Assembly (NCBI GenBank): GCA_022829145.1
Contig: CM040746.1
Location: 35,742,212-35,806,211, forward strand
DNA: 64,000 nt
Direction of reading: 5' to 3'
DNA from: Albula goreensis
Taxonomy: Eukaryota; Chordata; Actinopteri; Albuliformes; Albulidae
Shown here: piece after piece, positions 47,350-60,889 of the stretch
Numbering within the stretch: the first letter of the stretch is position 1
Layout: each line of letters begins with the position of its first letter
Notes under the pieces: model-generated
The model's input: only the letters and a program-made list of their open reading frames with translations
What the model was told of the DNA's origin: nothing
Databases searched by the model: none
Translations under genes and position numbers: made by a program

Positions 47350-50300
47350 TGGTTGTTTTCCTTTTCTCTTTACCAACTGGACTTGTGGCGAATTTATTTT
47401 CAAAGTACTTTGAACTTCACTGAAGTGTCTTTTATAAACGTCATGTTCAAAACTATAAAATTACATATATTTACCAAAGGAAGGGAATATATGAAACACA
47501 AACTGAAGTGTGTGAGCTGTCTATATTACAGGTATCAAGTATTTAAGGATAAAGGTAATTATAAAAATGTATTAGTCATAGTAGTATTAGTAATAGAAGT
47601 AACAGTAGCACTGATACATCCAAAACTGCAAATTAACATTTAATTAAGTGAAGAATCAGCTCAAGGCTACAGCCTAGCCCAAAGTAAGATTGGATCTTGC
47701 ATCTTTCCACTCTTGTCCTTATAAATCACCTCATGGCATTGATGATGAGTAAAAGCTGGAGAGAGAAGGCAAGTGCACACACATCTACACCAATGATCCA
47801 TAATACCCCAGGAGGTTTAGTTTTGAAGAGTTTGGTGGCAACTTTCCAGGTAACTTCAAATTCAAACTTGTTTGCTCTTGAATTAGTGTGAATAAACAGA
47901 AGTAAGAAATAATCTTCTGCGTAGTCAGTGTGGATTTAATAAATGAAATCCCTCAAGTTAAGGGTTGGCAGCCGTTCAAAATTGTTTAAAAAAAACTTCA
48001 GATTTTTCTTCTTTTCTTCTTCTTGGTCTTATATCCGCTTTACTTCCCGAGGATCTCCTTGAATTCACTGTACTGGGGACATCTGTCTTCAGCATGCTTA
48101 CTGCTGTTCCGCTCGAACCAAACCAGCACAGGATGAAACCTACTTTCATTATAAACGTTCAGTCGTGTCGTTTATTTCCAAAACTCTCAGCCAGATAAAA
48201 ATGTAAATGCAGAAATGCATTAAACATTGCCGTTAAAATGTGTGACATATGTAATGAGTGCTGTTTGAGACACATTACTTGTCATATATCCCCATATGTA
48301 CTGCAGTGTCTGCCTTCTCCTTTCACTAAAGGAAGGAGTCCAACTCAAAGCCTGCAATAACTGAAAGACATGAGTAATCCAGCCTATTTACAGATATCCC
48401 TGTTGTTGTCTGTTATTTAGGTACTGTTTTTTTTTGCTTCATGGGAATAAAAGTTTGTACAAATTGTCACAGTAATGCAACAAGCTATATTATACATATC
48501 GTATAAATAAGAATGAAGGATTGTTAGTGTAAACACAAACATGAAACACAACACTTTCAAATACATTTCTCAATTGAAATGTTAAGAAAACACCTGAATG
48601 ATATGAGTATTATCCATCACAGCAATGTTATGATCAGCAACTATTCAACGTTATTCACTGTTATTATCAACACCTTACTACAGTCATTCCATCAATGTGT
48701 GGTATATTATAAAACCAAGAAAGTTATCAAATTTGGGAATATAGATAGCAAAGCTGGTGTTTAACATAGTTGTTTCCCTTAAATTGCTACTTGCTGGCAT
48801 TTACAAAATATGTTTTTTTATATACAAACAAAGCTTACATTTATTTTGGAATCACATGCTAATGATATCCTGAGCCTTGGACTCATTAAAATATGAATGC
48901 GCGTTCTATAAGAGTGTAATTAATTGAACAGGTTACCAATGAGCAAGGTACCACTTAAAGGGAAAGACATTTTAATGAGAAAAAAGGCAAATAAAGTTGA
49001 ACGTATAATACATTTGTAGCATAATCATTGTACATTTTAAGCATTAACAATTAGGAAGGTGGTTTATGAATTAAAGAATAACAAAGCTTAAATACTGAAA
49101 TGAATTAATAAAACAAGCAGTTTACAATGAACTTGCATATCCAATAAAACAAGAATTTTCTCCACAATATGGATACATCAGATTTTTTTTTTTTAAATCC
49201 TTTACTTATCTGAGAAAACAACCCACAATACTTTATCCATGTATATTGCCATACTGTACCTACTCATATCTCAGCACATATATAGTAGATATCATGCTTT
49301 GTTAAGTTTTCTCGAGATGGCCACCCTGATATTTTAAATCATTTATAAAACAGTTATTAAGGCTTTAGTGACCCCAATAAAAAATCAAACTTTTTAAAAA
49401 TTAATATTTTGCATAACCAGTGTTGTATGCAGCTACAAGCTTTACATAAATGTATGTATGCACTTGTTTTTTGATGGGGTGGTGACTTGAAATGTAAACT
49501 CCAAACGCCCTTTAGATTACCAACTTTTAATTAGTACACTCCATAATAAGTATACACCTTATACATTAACACCTATAGCATGTGAACTCTTTTAATTGTG
49601 TGCGCTAAACATAAATTGCAAAGCGAGTTTCCTGATGCCAATCTGCATGCTCTGTCTGAAATGCTGAAAATATCCAGCAGATATGTAATTCAATGCCTCA
49701 GTTCCTTAGAATATTTGTGGGTAGACATTTTTTTGTGCACAAGACTCCCAGACAACCATACACAAAATGCCCTTGGTGGCTGTAATGACTGCTGCAGAGT
49801 AAGATAGAATTATCTTGTTGAGACTGCACTCTTAGTCTTGTTTTATTGCATGTCTTCCACAAAGGAAACTAAATAGAGCTGTGGCAGACGGTATTTCAAC
49901 TCCCATTCCTCAGGACTTCAAATGGCTGTTGTGAAGGCAGGAGGCCCCACCATTGTCGAAGCCTTCCCAGATTAATTACTAATTCGCTGAATGGAGTAGC
50001 TCCATGAATGCATTCTGTTTGAGCAACCGCAAGCCATTGTCTTGTTTCTCTTTTATTTTCTCCTTTTCAGACAAAATCTCTTTCATTGTGGGCTGGAACA
50101 AGGAGGATAGCACAGTATCTGTATAATGATGCTACTTATTTCTGTTGTTTGGCTTCCATTGTCAACCATGGAAAAAATACTATGTACAGGGTTTTGTCAT
50201 TGACGCAAAGTTTAGTGAAATTACCTAATAGTTTTATAGTTTTAACACCTTGCTGATCTTTTTTTTTTTTCAGATCTGGAATGGCTTATTGTTATGTGTA

Positions 50301-51205
50301 TGTTTTCCCAGCCACTACAATCCTCCAACACTTCAGGAGATTGCAAACTCTCACACCTGTGAGCAGGGAGGTGGGTGGGGGTGTCAGTGATGGGTTTGCA
50401 TGAAGTTAAGTGGAGCTACCATATGCCTCTCCAATCCAAGAGAAAAACACCTATTTTGTTGGTTGAAACAAAGGACGTAGCAGAAAGCTAAGTGTAGGTG
50501 CATTCGTTGTTGGTCTCATGATACCTAATTTACGCATCTCTATAGTCAGGGTGATTAAAAATGTATATATCATGTATATTTCAAGCCAGTTTTTGTGCCT
50601 TTCCTTCGTCAATGCTCAGTGAAAATTCTGCACTGCTCTGTAAGTGTACATTTATGTATTTATTAGTCCCAGGCAACTCCATTCAACAGTGCACCAGTCA
50701 AGTCCAGTCAACACACACCTACTGCACTCATCCCATCATTAGGCTGGCTGATCTCCAAGCTGGCAGTATGCAAATGGTGGGTAAAAGGCCAATCATTCAC
50801 CTGTCCAGAGTTTAGAGGAAAATAATGTGTATTTTATGCAGCCTTTACATTGTTGGTGTCCACCATCTGTCATGTAACTTAATAACAATCTTATAAGTGA
50901 TACTATGCATACCCACCCCCAAAAAAAAAAAAAAAAAAAAAAACTGTACAGAACAGGCAGCAGGTATAGTGACGAATATGAGATCTGACCTGAGAGGCAA
51001 AATCACAGTTTAGTTCAACTAAAAATAAAGGAGACATGATATCTTGTTCCGCATAAGCTTATATTTAAAGTTAGCTAGCAAAGTGGAAAAACATGTCGTT
51101 AGACAACAAAACCTAAACTCCAGAGGTTTTTGATTCATTTCCCAGATGGGGTGCTACCATTGTTCCCTGGAGAGAGCCACTTGAATGTTAAGTAAATTTA
51201 CAAGC
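47350..51205. other. About 3.9 kb of AT-rich DNA, no gene seen
   Basis: Contains a poly-A run at 50921-50943 and several T runs. The frames at 49598 (69 aa) and 50561 (84 aa) are not credible as genes. Nothing else recognised. Confidence 0.45.
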
Positions 51206-51210
51206 ATCAT

Positions 51211-51375
51211 ATCTCTTCTTGGCCTTTTGGGTAAGATCAAGTGTAGTATCTGTTCTTATCAGTCTAATATCTGGTAAGTCTCCCATTGGGGGACTAAATA
51301 TTAAAAGTATTTTTTGAACAGGGAGTCGGAAAAGAGGCTTGCTCCCCCATTTCACTGCTGTCATACATGTACAGT
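51211..51375 (+). ncRNA. U2 spliceosomal snRNA copy, probable pseudogene
   Basis: Positions 51211 onward follow vertebrate U2 from its first base: 'atctcttcttggcctttt' (U2 starts AUCGCUUCUCGGCCUUUU), 'aagatcaagtgtagtatctg', 'ttcttatcag', 'taatatctg', 'gggga', 'attttttgaacaggga' and 'gcttgctcc'. The branch-site-pairing GUAGUA is intact (51243-51248). The Sm-site region reads ATTTTTTGAA where U2 has AUUUUUGGA. Stem IIa still pairs (TATCAG/CTGGTA), and stem IIb pairs fully although its sequence differs from that of human U2 as I recall it. Against function: a stem I pair is lost, stem III is weakened, and the stem IV part after about 51375 is not recognisable. No proximal sequence element is evident upstream. 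A decayed snRNA retro- or transposed copy is most likely. Confidence 0.85.
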
Positions 51376-51967
51376 TATGCATGTGACAAACAAACCTCTC
51401 TAGTCTTGAATCAGGATAAGAGAATGTACAAAGTGCTCACAGTTATGCCCTCTTTGTACGGTACCATGGGGTAGGCGGGGCCTGTCCCTCCCTTTGTGAC
51501 CTCATAGTTGATGCCTCATGACCCAGGTGCGCTGGGGGGATTGTTGGAGATTCTCTTCTGGACCACAGGTGTGATCACAGGTGTGAGAGTGACTGCCTTA
51601 CACACTGCATTGATATCTTCCCTCATTAGCTCATTTTTCTTTCACTGTACTGGTGTGGTGAATAAGAAGGGAAATGTGAAAAAGCAGAAGAGAAGTGTTA
51701 TGAAAGTTTTTATTCAGTATGTTTTAATTTGATACATACTGATTTCCACTTGAATAATGTTGTTTTGGAGTCAAGTACATAGGAGATGTCATTTTTTTTT
51801 TTTTTCATTCCAGCATAATTTTATTGACATACTAATGAAAATGATAATGATAATAAATAGTAACAAATTTAATCTGCTTTCTAAAAGGGAGATTTTACAT
51901 TAGTTACCAAAAAAAATAAAATAATATTTGCTTATTATGATATGATATACTATGTATCAATGTATTA

Positions 51968-51971
<4 letters not shown>

Positions 51972-52050
<79 letters not shown>
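51972..52050. repeat. (TA)n microsatellite
   Basis: About 40 TA units. The YIYI reverse frame is a repeat product. Confidence 0.97.
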
Positions 52051-52053
<3 letters not shown>

Positions 52054-52647
52054 ATACATTGAAATGAATAAAGTAATGTATATTTTAAATGGTATCCACC
52101 ACTACAGACATTGTGACTAATTATTGAGTGTGTACTTTCTGAGAGGAGAGGATATATCTCTCTTGACAATGCATAATATAATTAACTTCTTTTGTTGTAT
52201 TGCAGTGGCTTACAGATTGATGTGGCGTGTTCCTTTTTATGCTCATGAGAATGCTGTGCTTTTATGTACCAATCTAATAATAGTGGAGCTAAATACCACC
52301 TCTCCAAGGACACTGTCTTTGGCACCCAGACATATTGGCAAACTTGAATCACACTTTTGCTGAACAGTAGCAAAGCGCATTGAAATGAATTTGATATAGC
52401 GCCTTAGAAAAACATAAAGAAAAGACACCAAACAAGGACAGGGAAACTGATGTTAGAGTATACTTATGCAGTATGTTTCACGTAAATCATATTATATTCA
52501 TAAAATTACATTATATGTGTACATTTGTATGGGTGTGCGTTAAGAGTTTACTTTGTGTTTATGTGTGTTTTAGAGGCAAAGAAATCACATATATACTTTT
52601 GTCTCAAAACACTACCACACATGACACTCTTCAACACACATATAGTA

Positions 52648-52648
<1 letters not shown>

Positions 52649-52692
<44 letters not shown>

Positions 52693-52702
52693 CACACACA
52701 CA
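52649..52702. repeat. (CA)n microsatellite
   Basis: About 27 CA units with one G change near 52686. The 111-aa and 87-aa frames here are carried by the array. Confidence 0.96.
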
Positions 52703-52919
52703 TAAAACCTACACACGTGCTTCTGTTTGGGACAGAAGCACGTTCCTCACTGATCTCCCATCCAATCACACACAACTTTATTCCATGTGCAGCTGTGATA
52801 ATGAATAACAATATTCATTATCAATGTTTTGATTCTCTACATATTACCATTGCAAAATAAATAAGACTTGTGACTGCAAGGTCTTTTACATACACATAAT
52901 AATACAAACTACAATCTAT

Positions 52920-53240
52920 CTCCCCTCCCCAACCAGTAATGTGCCGCTGAAACCTGCCCCTCATATTGACTGTAGTAAGTGGGTTAATGTGTTCTCAGTC
53001 TACAGGTCAGAGCCGCGCAGTTAAAATTAGACTTTATTTTTCTTCCGTGTGACTTGTCCTTCAGACTTGGGAAGGCCCTGATGGAATCTGGTTAAGCCTT
53101 CCACCACCTTGGTGTTTCATTAAGGAATTTGTATATCAGAGAAGACATGGGGGGGTGTGGGGGGTAGTGAAAATTCGACGAACACTCAGGCCAGAAGCCA
53201 CTAAGAGCAGCAGTGTTGGTAGGTCTTCACCTTAAAGAAC
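52920..53240. promoter_or_regulatory. Candidate conserved non-coding element
   Basis: Contains 'aatgtgccgctgaaacctgc', 'agccgcgcagttaaaattag', 'ccgtgtgacttgtccttcag' and 'tttcattaaggaatttgtat'. Repeat-free except for a G-run at 53150-53165. No coding frame. Confidence 0.25.
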
Positions 53241-53244
53241 CCAG

Positions 53245-56200
53245 CTGCTTAATTCACTTGGGATTGATATTCTGCAAGCTTCACAGTATCTTATAGGGGG
53301 TAAAGACACTGGTCACTTAGTAAACCTGTGGGCCTTACCTTGATAGAAAACCAATAGCCGATTGATGGTCATTGGATAGTCTGTAAATACAAAGAAACAA
53401 ATAGACAAACCAAATGGGAAAGTAGGTCGTTTCTAGGCAACTAAGTCCATGGGTTGAATTTACCAGCATTACCTCTTTGCCAGTTCAAACACAAAGAACC
53501 TATGAAAATGTCATGTTTTGTATTTCTGAGAAACTGAAAATGACATGATGAGAACATGGCAATTACTGTTGTTATAAAATTTTCTGAAGTCTGGCTAATC
53601 AAATTGTGTGTCCAGCTTAATAAAGTAAGTAGCTGGCGCAGTACTATGATGTGAGAATAGTTAATGGGGAGCTAAACAATGCTTTTCCCTTTTACTTGTG
53701 ACCATTGCATTATCAGCATTGTGTATGTCTCTCACTATCCAATGATAGGTTATGTGGAAAAAGCACTAAAGTGCAGGTCTGACTTCAGCCCTCAGTGATT
53801 ACATTATTTTGTGTACAATAGGCACATAAACATAAACATTACACATCGGCATTTCATTGTACACTTTCATTTCTTATGTAATATTTTTACATCATGTAGA
53901 ATGCGCTGCTAACAAAAAAATGACAGTCCTGAAGTTCTAAATGTAATATTTTTATATGAATTAAAATTCATATTCACCAAAACTCAGGTATGAATTCAGC
54001 ACCAAGTGAATGAAAAATAGTATTTTTATGTAATTTAATCATAGCTCAAAAGATAGCTGCACGTGTTTTTCATGTTAGTTCTGAATTACTAATCACCTCG
54101 GTTTCTGCTAAGAAATGCAACACTTACATATGGCTGTCCTAAAGCATCATGTCACTTCAGTCACATTCGCAAATCTGTTCTTTTGCTAATTAAATTCAGC
54201 AGTTCATATTCATTCAGTTCTGGTCTCAAATCACCAGACCCCATAATGTGGAGACAGAACATGTGAATGCCATATGGGGAAAAACCTCCCTCCTCCCTGT
54301 ACTGTGCTAAAGCAATTGATTTTAGCTAAAAGAGCATGGCCCAAGGTTGACTATGGTCGACTAAAAAAAAAAAAAAAAATCCAATGAAATCATGAATAAC
54401 TGATTTTGAGCTGCAGTTATTTCGGATGACAGCTCAGTGCATTCTCTGAAAGAGCTCTGATGCTCATATTGGCCTACGTGGCTCTTTAGAGGAAATTCTG
54501 AATCGATGTTCAGACAATTTACCCACAAGGCTATTTTCGTTAATTCAGCATTTTACCTTGTTTAGAGTCTCTCCCAGAAGCACGTTTTCCAAGTTGGATT
54601 CCACATTTGTTATGCATGCGCTAAAGCCCAGGCTAAGCTTCCAGTTCAGGGTGGACTTCTACCTGATGCAAAAACACTGGAGGCATCAAACTCTTGTCTT
54701 TGTAATGTTACACACAAAATGCACTACCACTATAAATCAAATTTGACATTTATTCAACTACTGGGTCTTTGGCATTTTTACCATATATCAGTAGCATTCC
54801 CTAGATAACCCTATTATATCAACCTGCCAGTCAAAAAGATTTTTTTTTTACTCTTTAATTTTGTATGTTTTAAGTGGTCTCCTTTTTCATTCACACAAAA
54901 TGTTTTCATTTTGGAGTATCCAAAGACATTATTAAGTATTACTCTAGAAAACAGGAAATAAACAGGATGGAGCATTTTTTAAGGATTTGTGTGCATGTTT
55001 ATATATATATATTTATATTTTTTATTTTTTTTGCATTGTTGACCTACTTCCTGTTCTCTGTGAAATAGAGCGCTATCATGTTCTATTGACTCCTCACAAA
55101 CAGAAAACATAGAAATTCAGTGATCTCAACACAGTAGCCAAGTGCCACAGATCTGTGTGCGACAGCTTTATCTTCAGCAGCAGCTCAACAAGCTGATCAC
55201 TAGACTATGGAGAATCCTGCATGTCAGGTACATCTGTTGATATATCACACTGCTTATGAAAAAGCTGCCGGCCTTGAATTGAGACAGGCTCTTTCCCCAC
55301 GCACCTCACAGTACACAGAATACAAATACAAGTCACTACAAGGATGACTTATCCATTGTAATGAAACGGAGAGAGACGACGGAATTTCAAAACAAAATAT
55401 TTCCCACAGATAGCTTCAAAGTAATATCAGTGAGCCTGCATATTATGTGCAAAATCAATTATTGTGTATTGCAAGACACACATTACCTTGGTCAAACCTT
55501 GCTGTGCATTAGATGTTATGTTTAGTAGTTGTAGCCAGTGGCGATATTTTGGTTGACTGTATTAATTTCTGCCTCAAACATACATGTTGATTTTTCACTG
55601 ATATTATATGCATCTGAGCATTTTCAGATTCAGCCACACAGTCATTGAATCTGGCACATAGTCAGTGAGTCTTATGTAAGTTTACGCACACTGTATATAA
55701 CCGTTAGTATGAATTTATGTTACTTTAGAATGACAGTTTTGCAATGCTGTACAACATCTTTGAACAAGCATTGTGTTTATGAAAATAAAGCACAGATTTA
55801 ACATGAAACAATGATCACCTTCACATCAAAACACGTCTCTCTTCTGAAAGGGGATTCTTTTAAGATGGCAGTGGCCCTGGTCTCATAGCATAAGAAGTAG
55901 CCTAGCTATTTGAGCAGCGGAACACTGACGTTATCATCTGTCAATTCCCCTCAAATCACCAGATCTGAGCTCGATGAAGCGGTCCTGAAATGTTCTGCAG
56001 ACAACATTCTTCACTTTCTTCAACTAAGTGTTAGTTGATTGATTTCCTCATGGAAGAGTAGCGTCAGATCACTCCTGCCGAATGCTTGTCGTATCTTATA
56101 CACTTTATGTAGTGCTGCACACAGGCTGCACTAGACAGTTCTTAAGGCATAACTTAATATTAAAGGCCTTGTTTTAATATTATCTGTCCTACAGCTTCCA

Positions 56201-56850
56201 CTATAATTTCACAATTTTTTTTTCCATACAAGGTGGAAAGGGGTGGAGTTATGCTTGGATTGTATCACTGTTTGGGTTAGGGTTTTATACATGTTAATTG
56301 GTGTGGGACAAAGTATTATGTTTGACAAGAAATGACTTGTCCTGAAGGTGAAGACAAACAAATTAAATAATGATTAATGCCTGGAGTTCCACTTTCATAA
56401 TGCTACCATTTTTTTCTGAGACAAATGATGAGTATTGCGTAATATGTGAAAGATATGTGCATCTCTTTTCAATGAATGCATCCTTCAGTAGCATTAGGGC
56501 CTCTCTAATGGAGCTTGTGATCAATAATGCAAATGTGCACTTTCCACTGAATAATTAATTTTGCTTGATAATTTCATACATTTATTCTCCCTTTACCAAT
56601 ACTTACTAATGAGTATCCGAGCCATCTGACCAAGATGATATGGTTCCTTTTAACATCCAAAACTAAAGTTAGACTTTGCAATAATTATAAGTGGAGAGCC
56701 TAGGAAGGGAAGGAAGAGGGGAATATAGGAATATATTAAACTCAATGAACAGAGATAGGGAAAGGATTCATCGCTTTAAATCTTCAGGATGCATAATAAG
56801 GGAACAATTTCAACAAGCTCTCAGTACCTCTCATTAGACGGTGTATCAAA
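53245..56850. other. About 3.6 kb of AT-rich DNA, no gene seen
   Basis: The segment at 54390-54570 is somewhat balanced ('gctgcagttatttcggatga', 'ggcctacgtggctctttaga') and could be a further regulatory element. Nothing else recognised. Confidence 0.4.
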
Positions 56851-56859
56851 CCAGAACAA

Positions 56860-57110
56860 AACTCACTTTTCCCTAAGTTGAGGAGGAATTGGAATGGAAA
56901 ATTAAATAGGTGATTGGAGAGACAGCGGAGCCCCCACCATGTTTCTACCACCGGGCCTCGCTCGCGCTAACAAGTCACTTCAGCTTAGAGTGTGGCTAAT
57001 TCAAACGCCCCTTAAATTCACATCGTCAGCTGGCTTTAACACCAGGAACATGGGGCCAAAAAAGAAAAAAGCAGAGAGGAAATCTCTTTAAAACCCAGTA
57101 CCTCTCATCC
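56860..57110. promoter_or_regulatory. Candidate conserved non-coding element
   Basis: Contains 'ggaaaattaaataggtgatt', 'accgggcctcgctcgcgcta', 'gtgtggctaattcaaacgcc' and 'cacatcgtcagctggcttta'. CpG-bearing unique block with TAAT cores, without frames of note. Confidence 0.33.
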
Positions 57111-57114
57111 CTTC

Positions 57115-58055
57115 CCTTTTTCATGTTTTCAAATGACCTGTGTGCATTTTGTGTTTTAAAGTCCACAGCTCTGCAAAGCCTTTGAACTAAAAAAGCCAGG
57201 GTGGTTTTACACCAGTCACTCAGTGTGATACGGGAGAGATTTTTCTATGGTGCTTCCCTGAAGAAAGAGGACACCTTTTGTTGGCTCTTATCAAAAGAAG
57301 AAATTTTATTTTATTATTCAGACTCCAAAAGAAGGAGCACTTGCCATTATATATAAACCTTGCACCAAGGTGAGAATGGGGCGCATTCTTGTCCTGAAAG
57401 AACAGAGTGGCAGACAAATAATACAATGGTGTGGCTGCCCTTGTCTGCTTCTATCGAGAGAGAGTCCATGGGACATATCATTTATTTTAACACAATAACT
57501 TTTGTCATACAGTTCATACCCAGCTTGCATGTGTGTTTCCTTTTGTCTTTGCCGCTCCCCAATCTCCTCTGTGCATTGTGTGGGTATTTGATCCATGCTG
57601 AGAACACAGACTTACCTGGACAATATCATCATAGCTCATGGCTGGCTCATCCTGGCACAAGAGTAAAGATATTTTGTAGGCAGAGTTCATTAAAGAGCTG
57701 TAAAATAGTGTAGTGTAAGCCTGTTGTTTTCAGAGGCCAGAAAATGCAAACAAAAACAAATAAACTGTAAAACCTACACAGTTTGAGGACATGGTTGTTT
57801 GAACCAAGGATAATTGAATCAGTTTTAGTTAAGCAATGCATCTCTCAAGCTGAAGTTGCCTTATGAAAATGAATCAGGTTAATTATAAAAAATGAAAACT
57901 TGATGGGTTTTAGAGTGTCAGTACCAAACGGGTCCCTGGTGAAACAAATATTAAAATCCACTGCTAAATTTTACGGTATGAAATGGCACAAAGTCACAAG
58001 TTGCAGCATTGAGCAGCAGAATACTCATTGGTGTATATAGAGATTTCTTGTGCTG
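57115..58055. other. Unique DNA, no gene called
   Basis: Overlapping frames of 117 aa (+, 57360-57713) and 92 aa (-, 57318-57596) contain no known motif. The + frame lacks splice context. Left open. Confidence 0.35.
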
Positions 58056-58061
58056 CAGCAA

Positions 58062-58290
58062 AGCTAGATTTTTCCTAGGACAACACAATGGTAGGTGGTC
58101 ACTTCTTTCCCTGGCACAACACGCAGGCAGGTGGTCACTTCTAGCCCTTGCACAAAACATAGGTAGGTGGCCGCTTCTTTCTCCAACATAATACATAGAT
58201 AGGAATTCACTTCTTTCTCTTGCACAAAGAGTAGGTATGTGGTCACTTATTTCTCTTGCACAACACAGAGGTAAGTAGTCACTACCGAGG
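58062..58290 (-). repeat. 36-bp minisatellite, about six copies
   Basis: Copies begin at 58080, 58116, 58152, 58188, 58224 and 58260, each starting ACAACAC-like and containing GGTAGGTGGTCACTTCTTTC or a variant. The period is exactly 36 at every step. Because 36 is divisible by three, the minus strand stays open and gives a 181-aa frame (57951-58496) with a 12-residue repeat of the type CCARERSDHLPL, and a shorter frame in another register. The flanking parts of that frame are ordinary sequence. I read this as a repeat, not a gene. Confidence 0.92.
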
Positions 58291-58299
58291 AGATGACTT

Positions 58300-59905
58300 G
58301 TGAGTTCAAGCCCAGGACATAGCAGGCTGTGTGAGGATGTGGTGTAACTTGGAAGAATTAGTGGCAATGTAACAGCGCATACGCACACATTCACGGTCAC
58401 ACACTCATTCGTTCTCAGATTGTGGGCCGTCTGGATTTTACCTGTCTTGTTTTTGTTGGATTGAATAAGTAGGTGGACAGGTAGAAACCACATCATCCAT
58501 AATGCATTGTTTTATTAAAGCAACACAGTGTTGACTGTCCAAGTGGTACAGGATCAAACAAATCAGATCTTCGCACCAGGTGCACTGTAACATGTATTCA
58601 TTCTTCACTAATGGACATAACACATCCAACCCAATAGGTTTGAGCTATAGAAGGTGTGTTACAGGTTAACTGCATTGAATACATTAATGTGCTGACTCTC
58701 ATAATGTGCTGACTCATGCAGTATTAAGTGATAAATGGGATTTTGGTTATCATACACTTTCAAGCCAGCCTCTGTAGCTAAGGAGCTAGAGATATTTAAG
58801 CCTTAAAAGCCTAAAAACATGTAGTAGTTTATTGGCACAGCAGGGTTTATGTAATCAATACAGCAGTGGCAGAAAAACTAGCACAATAGGACATTAAACA
58901 TAATGAGTGTGTAACTCAGAGATTTACAACTGGCAACTGAATATATACAGAACTTCATGTTTTTATTTATTTTTCTCCATTTCTTGCAAGAAGAAAGATA
59001 CAGTAGCATAAATATGGAATGCATTCTATTTTGTTTTAATTTATATGAAAATGATACAGTATATTAGACCAAGCTGGCAAGGAAATCCCAGATTAATTTT
59101 GAACGCCACAGCAGATAATGCAGGAGTTATGTTGCAGGTAATAGACTAGCTATCCAGTGGCTGACAGTGCACTGGCTGTGGCCTGCACACAGCCAGAGTC
59201 TTGGCAACAGCATAAAGCTTCTAGTGCCAACCATGTATCCTGCAGAGGCCCCTCTAAGCCTTATGAGGGTTTAGCCTGAAAGTCATCAAAGGTGGTGAAA
59301 GCTAAGTATTTGTGACAGAGCAATTTATGGTTCAGTACTGACAATCCCTTTTTCCATGCTACTGTTCCATGCTACTGTATTTTTTTGTTTTTTTTTTAAA
59401 CAGACCAACACTCACCACCATCCACAGCATCACTTTGCCAAACCAAAGCCATATTATGACAACTCCCATTACTTCTGATTCTTCAAACAAATATTTTATG
59501 TATTTTTCTGCATGCTTTTGTTTGTATACCGCTGTTCAGGTTTGCATAATATCCAATATACTTGTTGAGCTCATTTTCTGTTTCGTTTAGTCAGCATGTT
59601 CCCTTAATAAAAAACCAATGCAAACAAGCAAACATAAATTACTTTAGGACAAAGACTGCAAAAGTAGTCTCTATCCTAACATGTATGGGGATGTGTGTAG
59701 CAGCAATGAGACAACCAATTTTACTGCCCAATCAATGACTGCACTGACATATACAGCAGAGCTTCTATCTAATTTGTAATCAAAGGAAGAACTGTAATAA
59801 CTAACACTGAGACTGCCTGTCTTTACACCTGATGTGATTTTTTTTTTTTTATGGAAACACCAACATTGTGATTGCAGCTGTCTAACCAGTAGTTAACATT
59901 AAGGT
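58300..59905. other. AT-rich DNA, no gene seen
   Basis: Includes a 13-bp tandem doublet ('ttccatgctactg' twice, about 59350-59376). Otherwise unremarkable. Confidence 0.45.
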
Positions 59906-59907
59906 AT

Positions 59908-59909
59908 TT

Positions 59910-59949
<40 letters not shown>
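59908..59949. repeat. (CTTT)n tetranucleotide repeat
   Basis: About ten CTTT units. On the minus strand it reads KERKKERK in the 92-aa frame. Confidence 0.96.
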
Positions 59950-60226
59950 ATTTTTTTGTCTGGTTGAGGTAGAGATGGGGATGGGGATACTGATAGGAGA
60001 TGTCGTGGCACAGTAATACCTTGATTGGATGGATACTGGTGTTTGAGTGAAGGGTTGTCCGAAGGTTGCCTCTCCCAAAATGTGTTATTAACAAACTCCA
60101 ATTAATGGCAACCCTGCTGCCAGTTGTTTACATTTTTTATTATTGATTTTTTTTTTTTTTTACAAGAAAATTTTTAACAGTGTAGCAATGAGTGTAGAAG
60201 AAAAAGAAAAGAATGCTAAAATATTA

Positions 60227-60510
60227 GCTGGGGTTGGTGGGTGGCTCATTTGAAGAGGTGTGTGCCCTACAGCTGGGTGTTGGAGTCCAGGCCACGCCAT
60301 TACCAGCTATGGCCTGAGGTCATCATTGGCAATGCAACACTTCGCTCAGGCTCCCCGGAGAAAGATGGAGGTAAGGCAGTTAAGTTTTTTAGCCTCTAAC
60401 AAGAGTCCTGTTAGCTCTCCAGTGGTTGCTCCTGATCAGCCGGGCACCGCGGACAGACAAACCAAGTATGTCCTGCCTTCGTCATTTGACTTTGAGTGTA
60501 ATTGAAGGGC
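60227..60510 (+). repeat. SINE-like interspersed repeat, related to the one at 60.9 kb
   Basis: 'ggttggtgggtggctcattt', 'gagtccaggccacgccatta' and 'tcattggcaatgcaacactt' followed by 'gctcaggctccccgg'. The last part parallels 'ccattggcgaggcaacaatt...atcctcgccgg' in the element at 60890-61325, so both probably derive from one family. 'gttggagtccaggcc' occupies the B-box position but is not canonical. The 81-aa frame inside is not a gene. Confidence 0.45.
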
Positions 60511-60889
60511 TTGTCACGATAGTGCTACCCATTCCTGAGTCAGAGGGAAAGTGTTGCTGTCGAAGGCTTAACAGATTGGCTGAGTTTGGGGAGGGACAGA
60601 CATCCTGATTGCTAATTTCCTGTACTAGTATAGATAACTGCCAAATTCTAGCTGTTAGACAGGATTTTGTGAGAGAGTAAGCTAAGTTGATGTAGTCTTC
60701 TCAAGGTCCCTGTTTCCATAGTTTCCAGAGTTTGGAACTGATGGATGGAGAAATGGTTACATTCCAACTACAAATGCACAGGCATGCCCTATCCTCAGCA
60801 TACATCATCACAGGATCACCCAATCCCCAGCCCTGCAGGATGTCTTTTTTAGATGCAAAGTGTACCTGTTAATGTGTCAAATTTGTGTG

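Noticed and set aside
57951-58496. 181-aa reverse frame, the longest in the window
   Set aside because: Its centre is the 36-bp minisatellite, which cannot break the frame. The flanks have no motif and no splice context.
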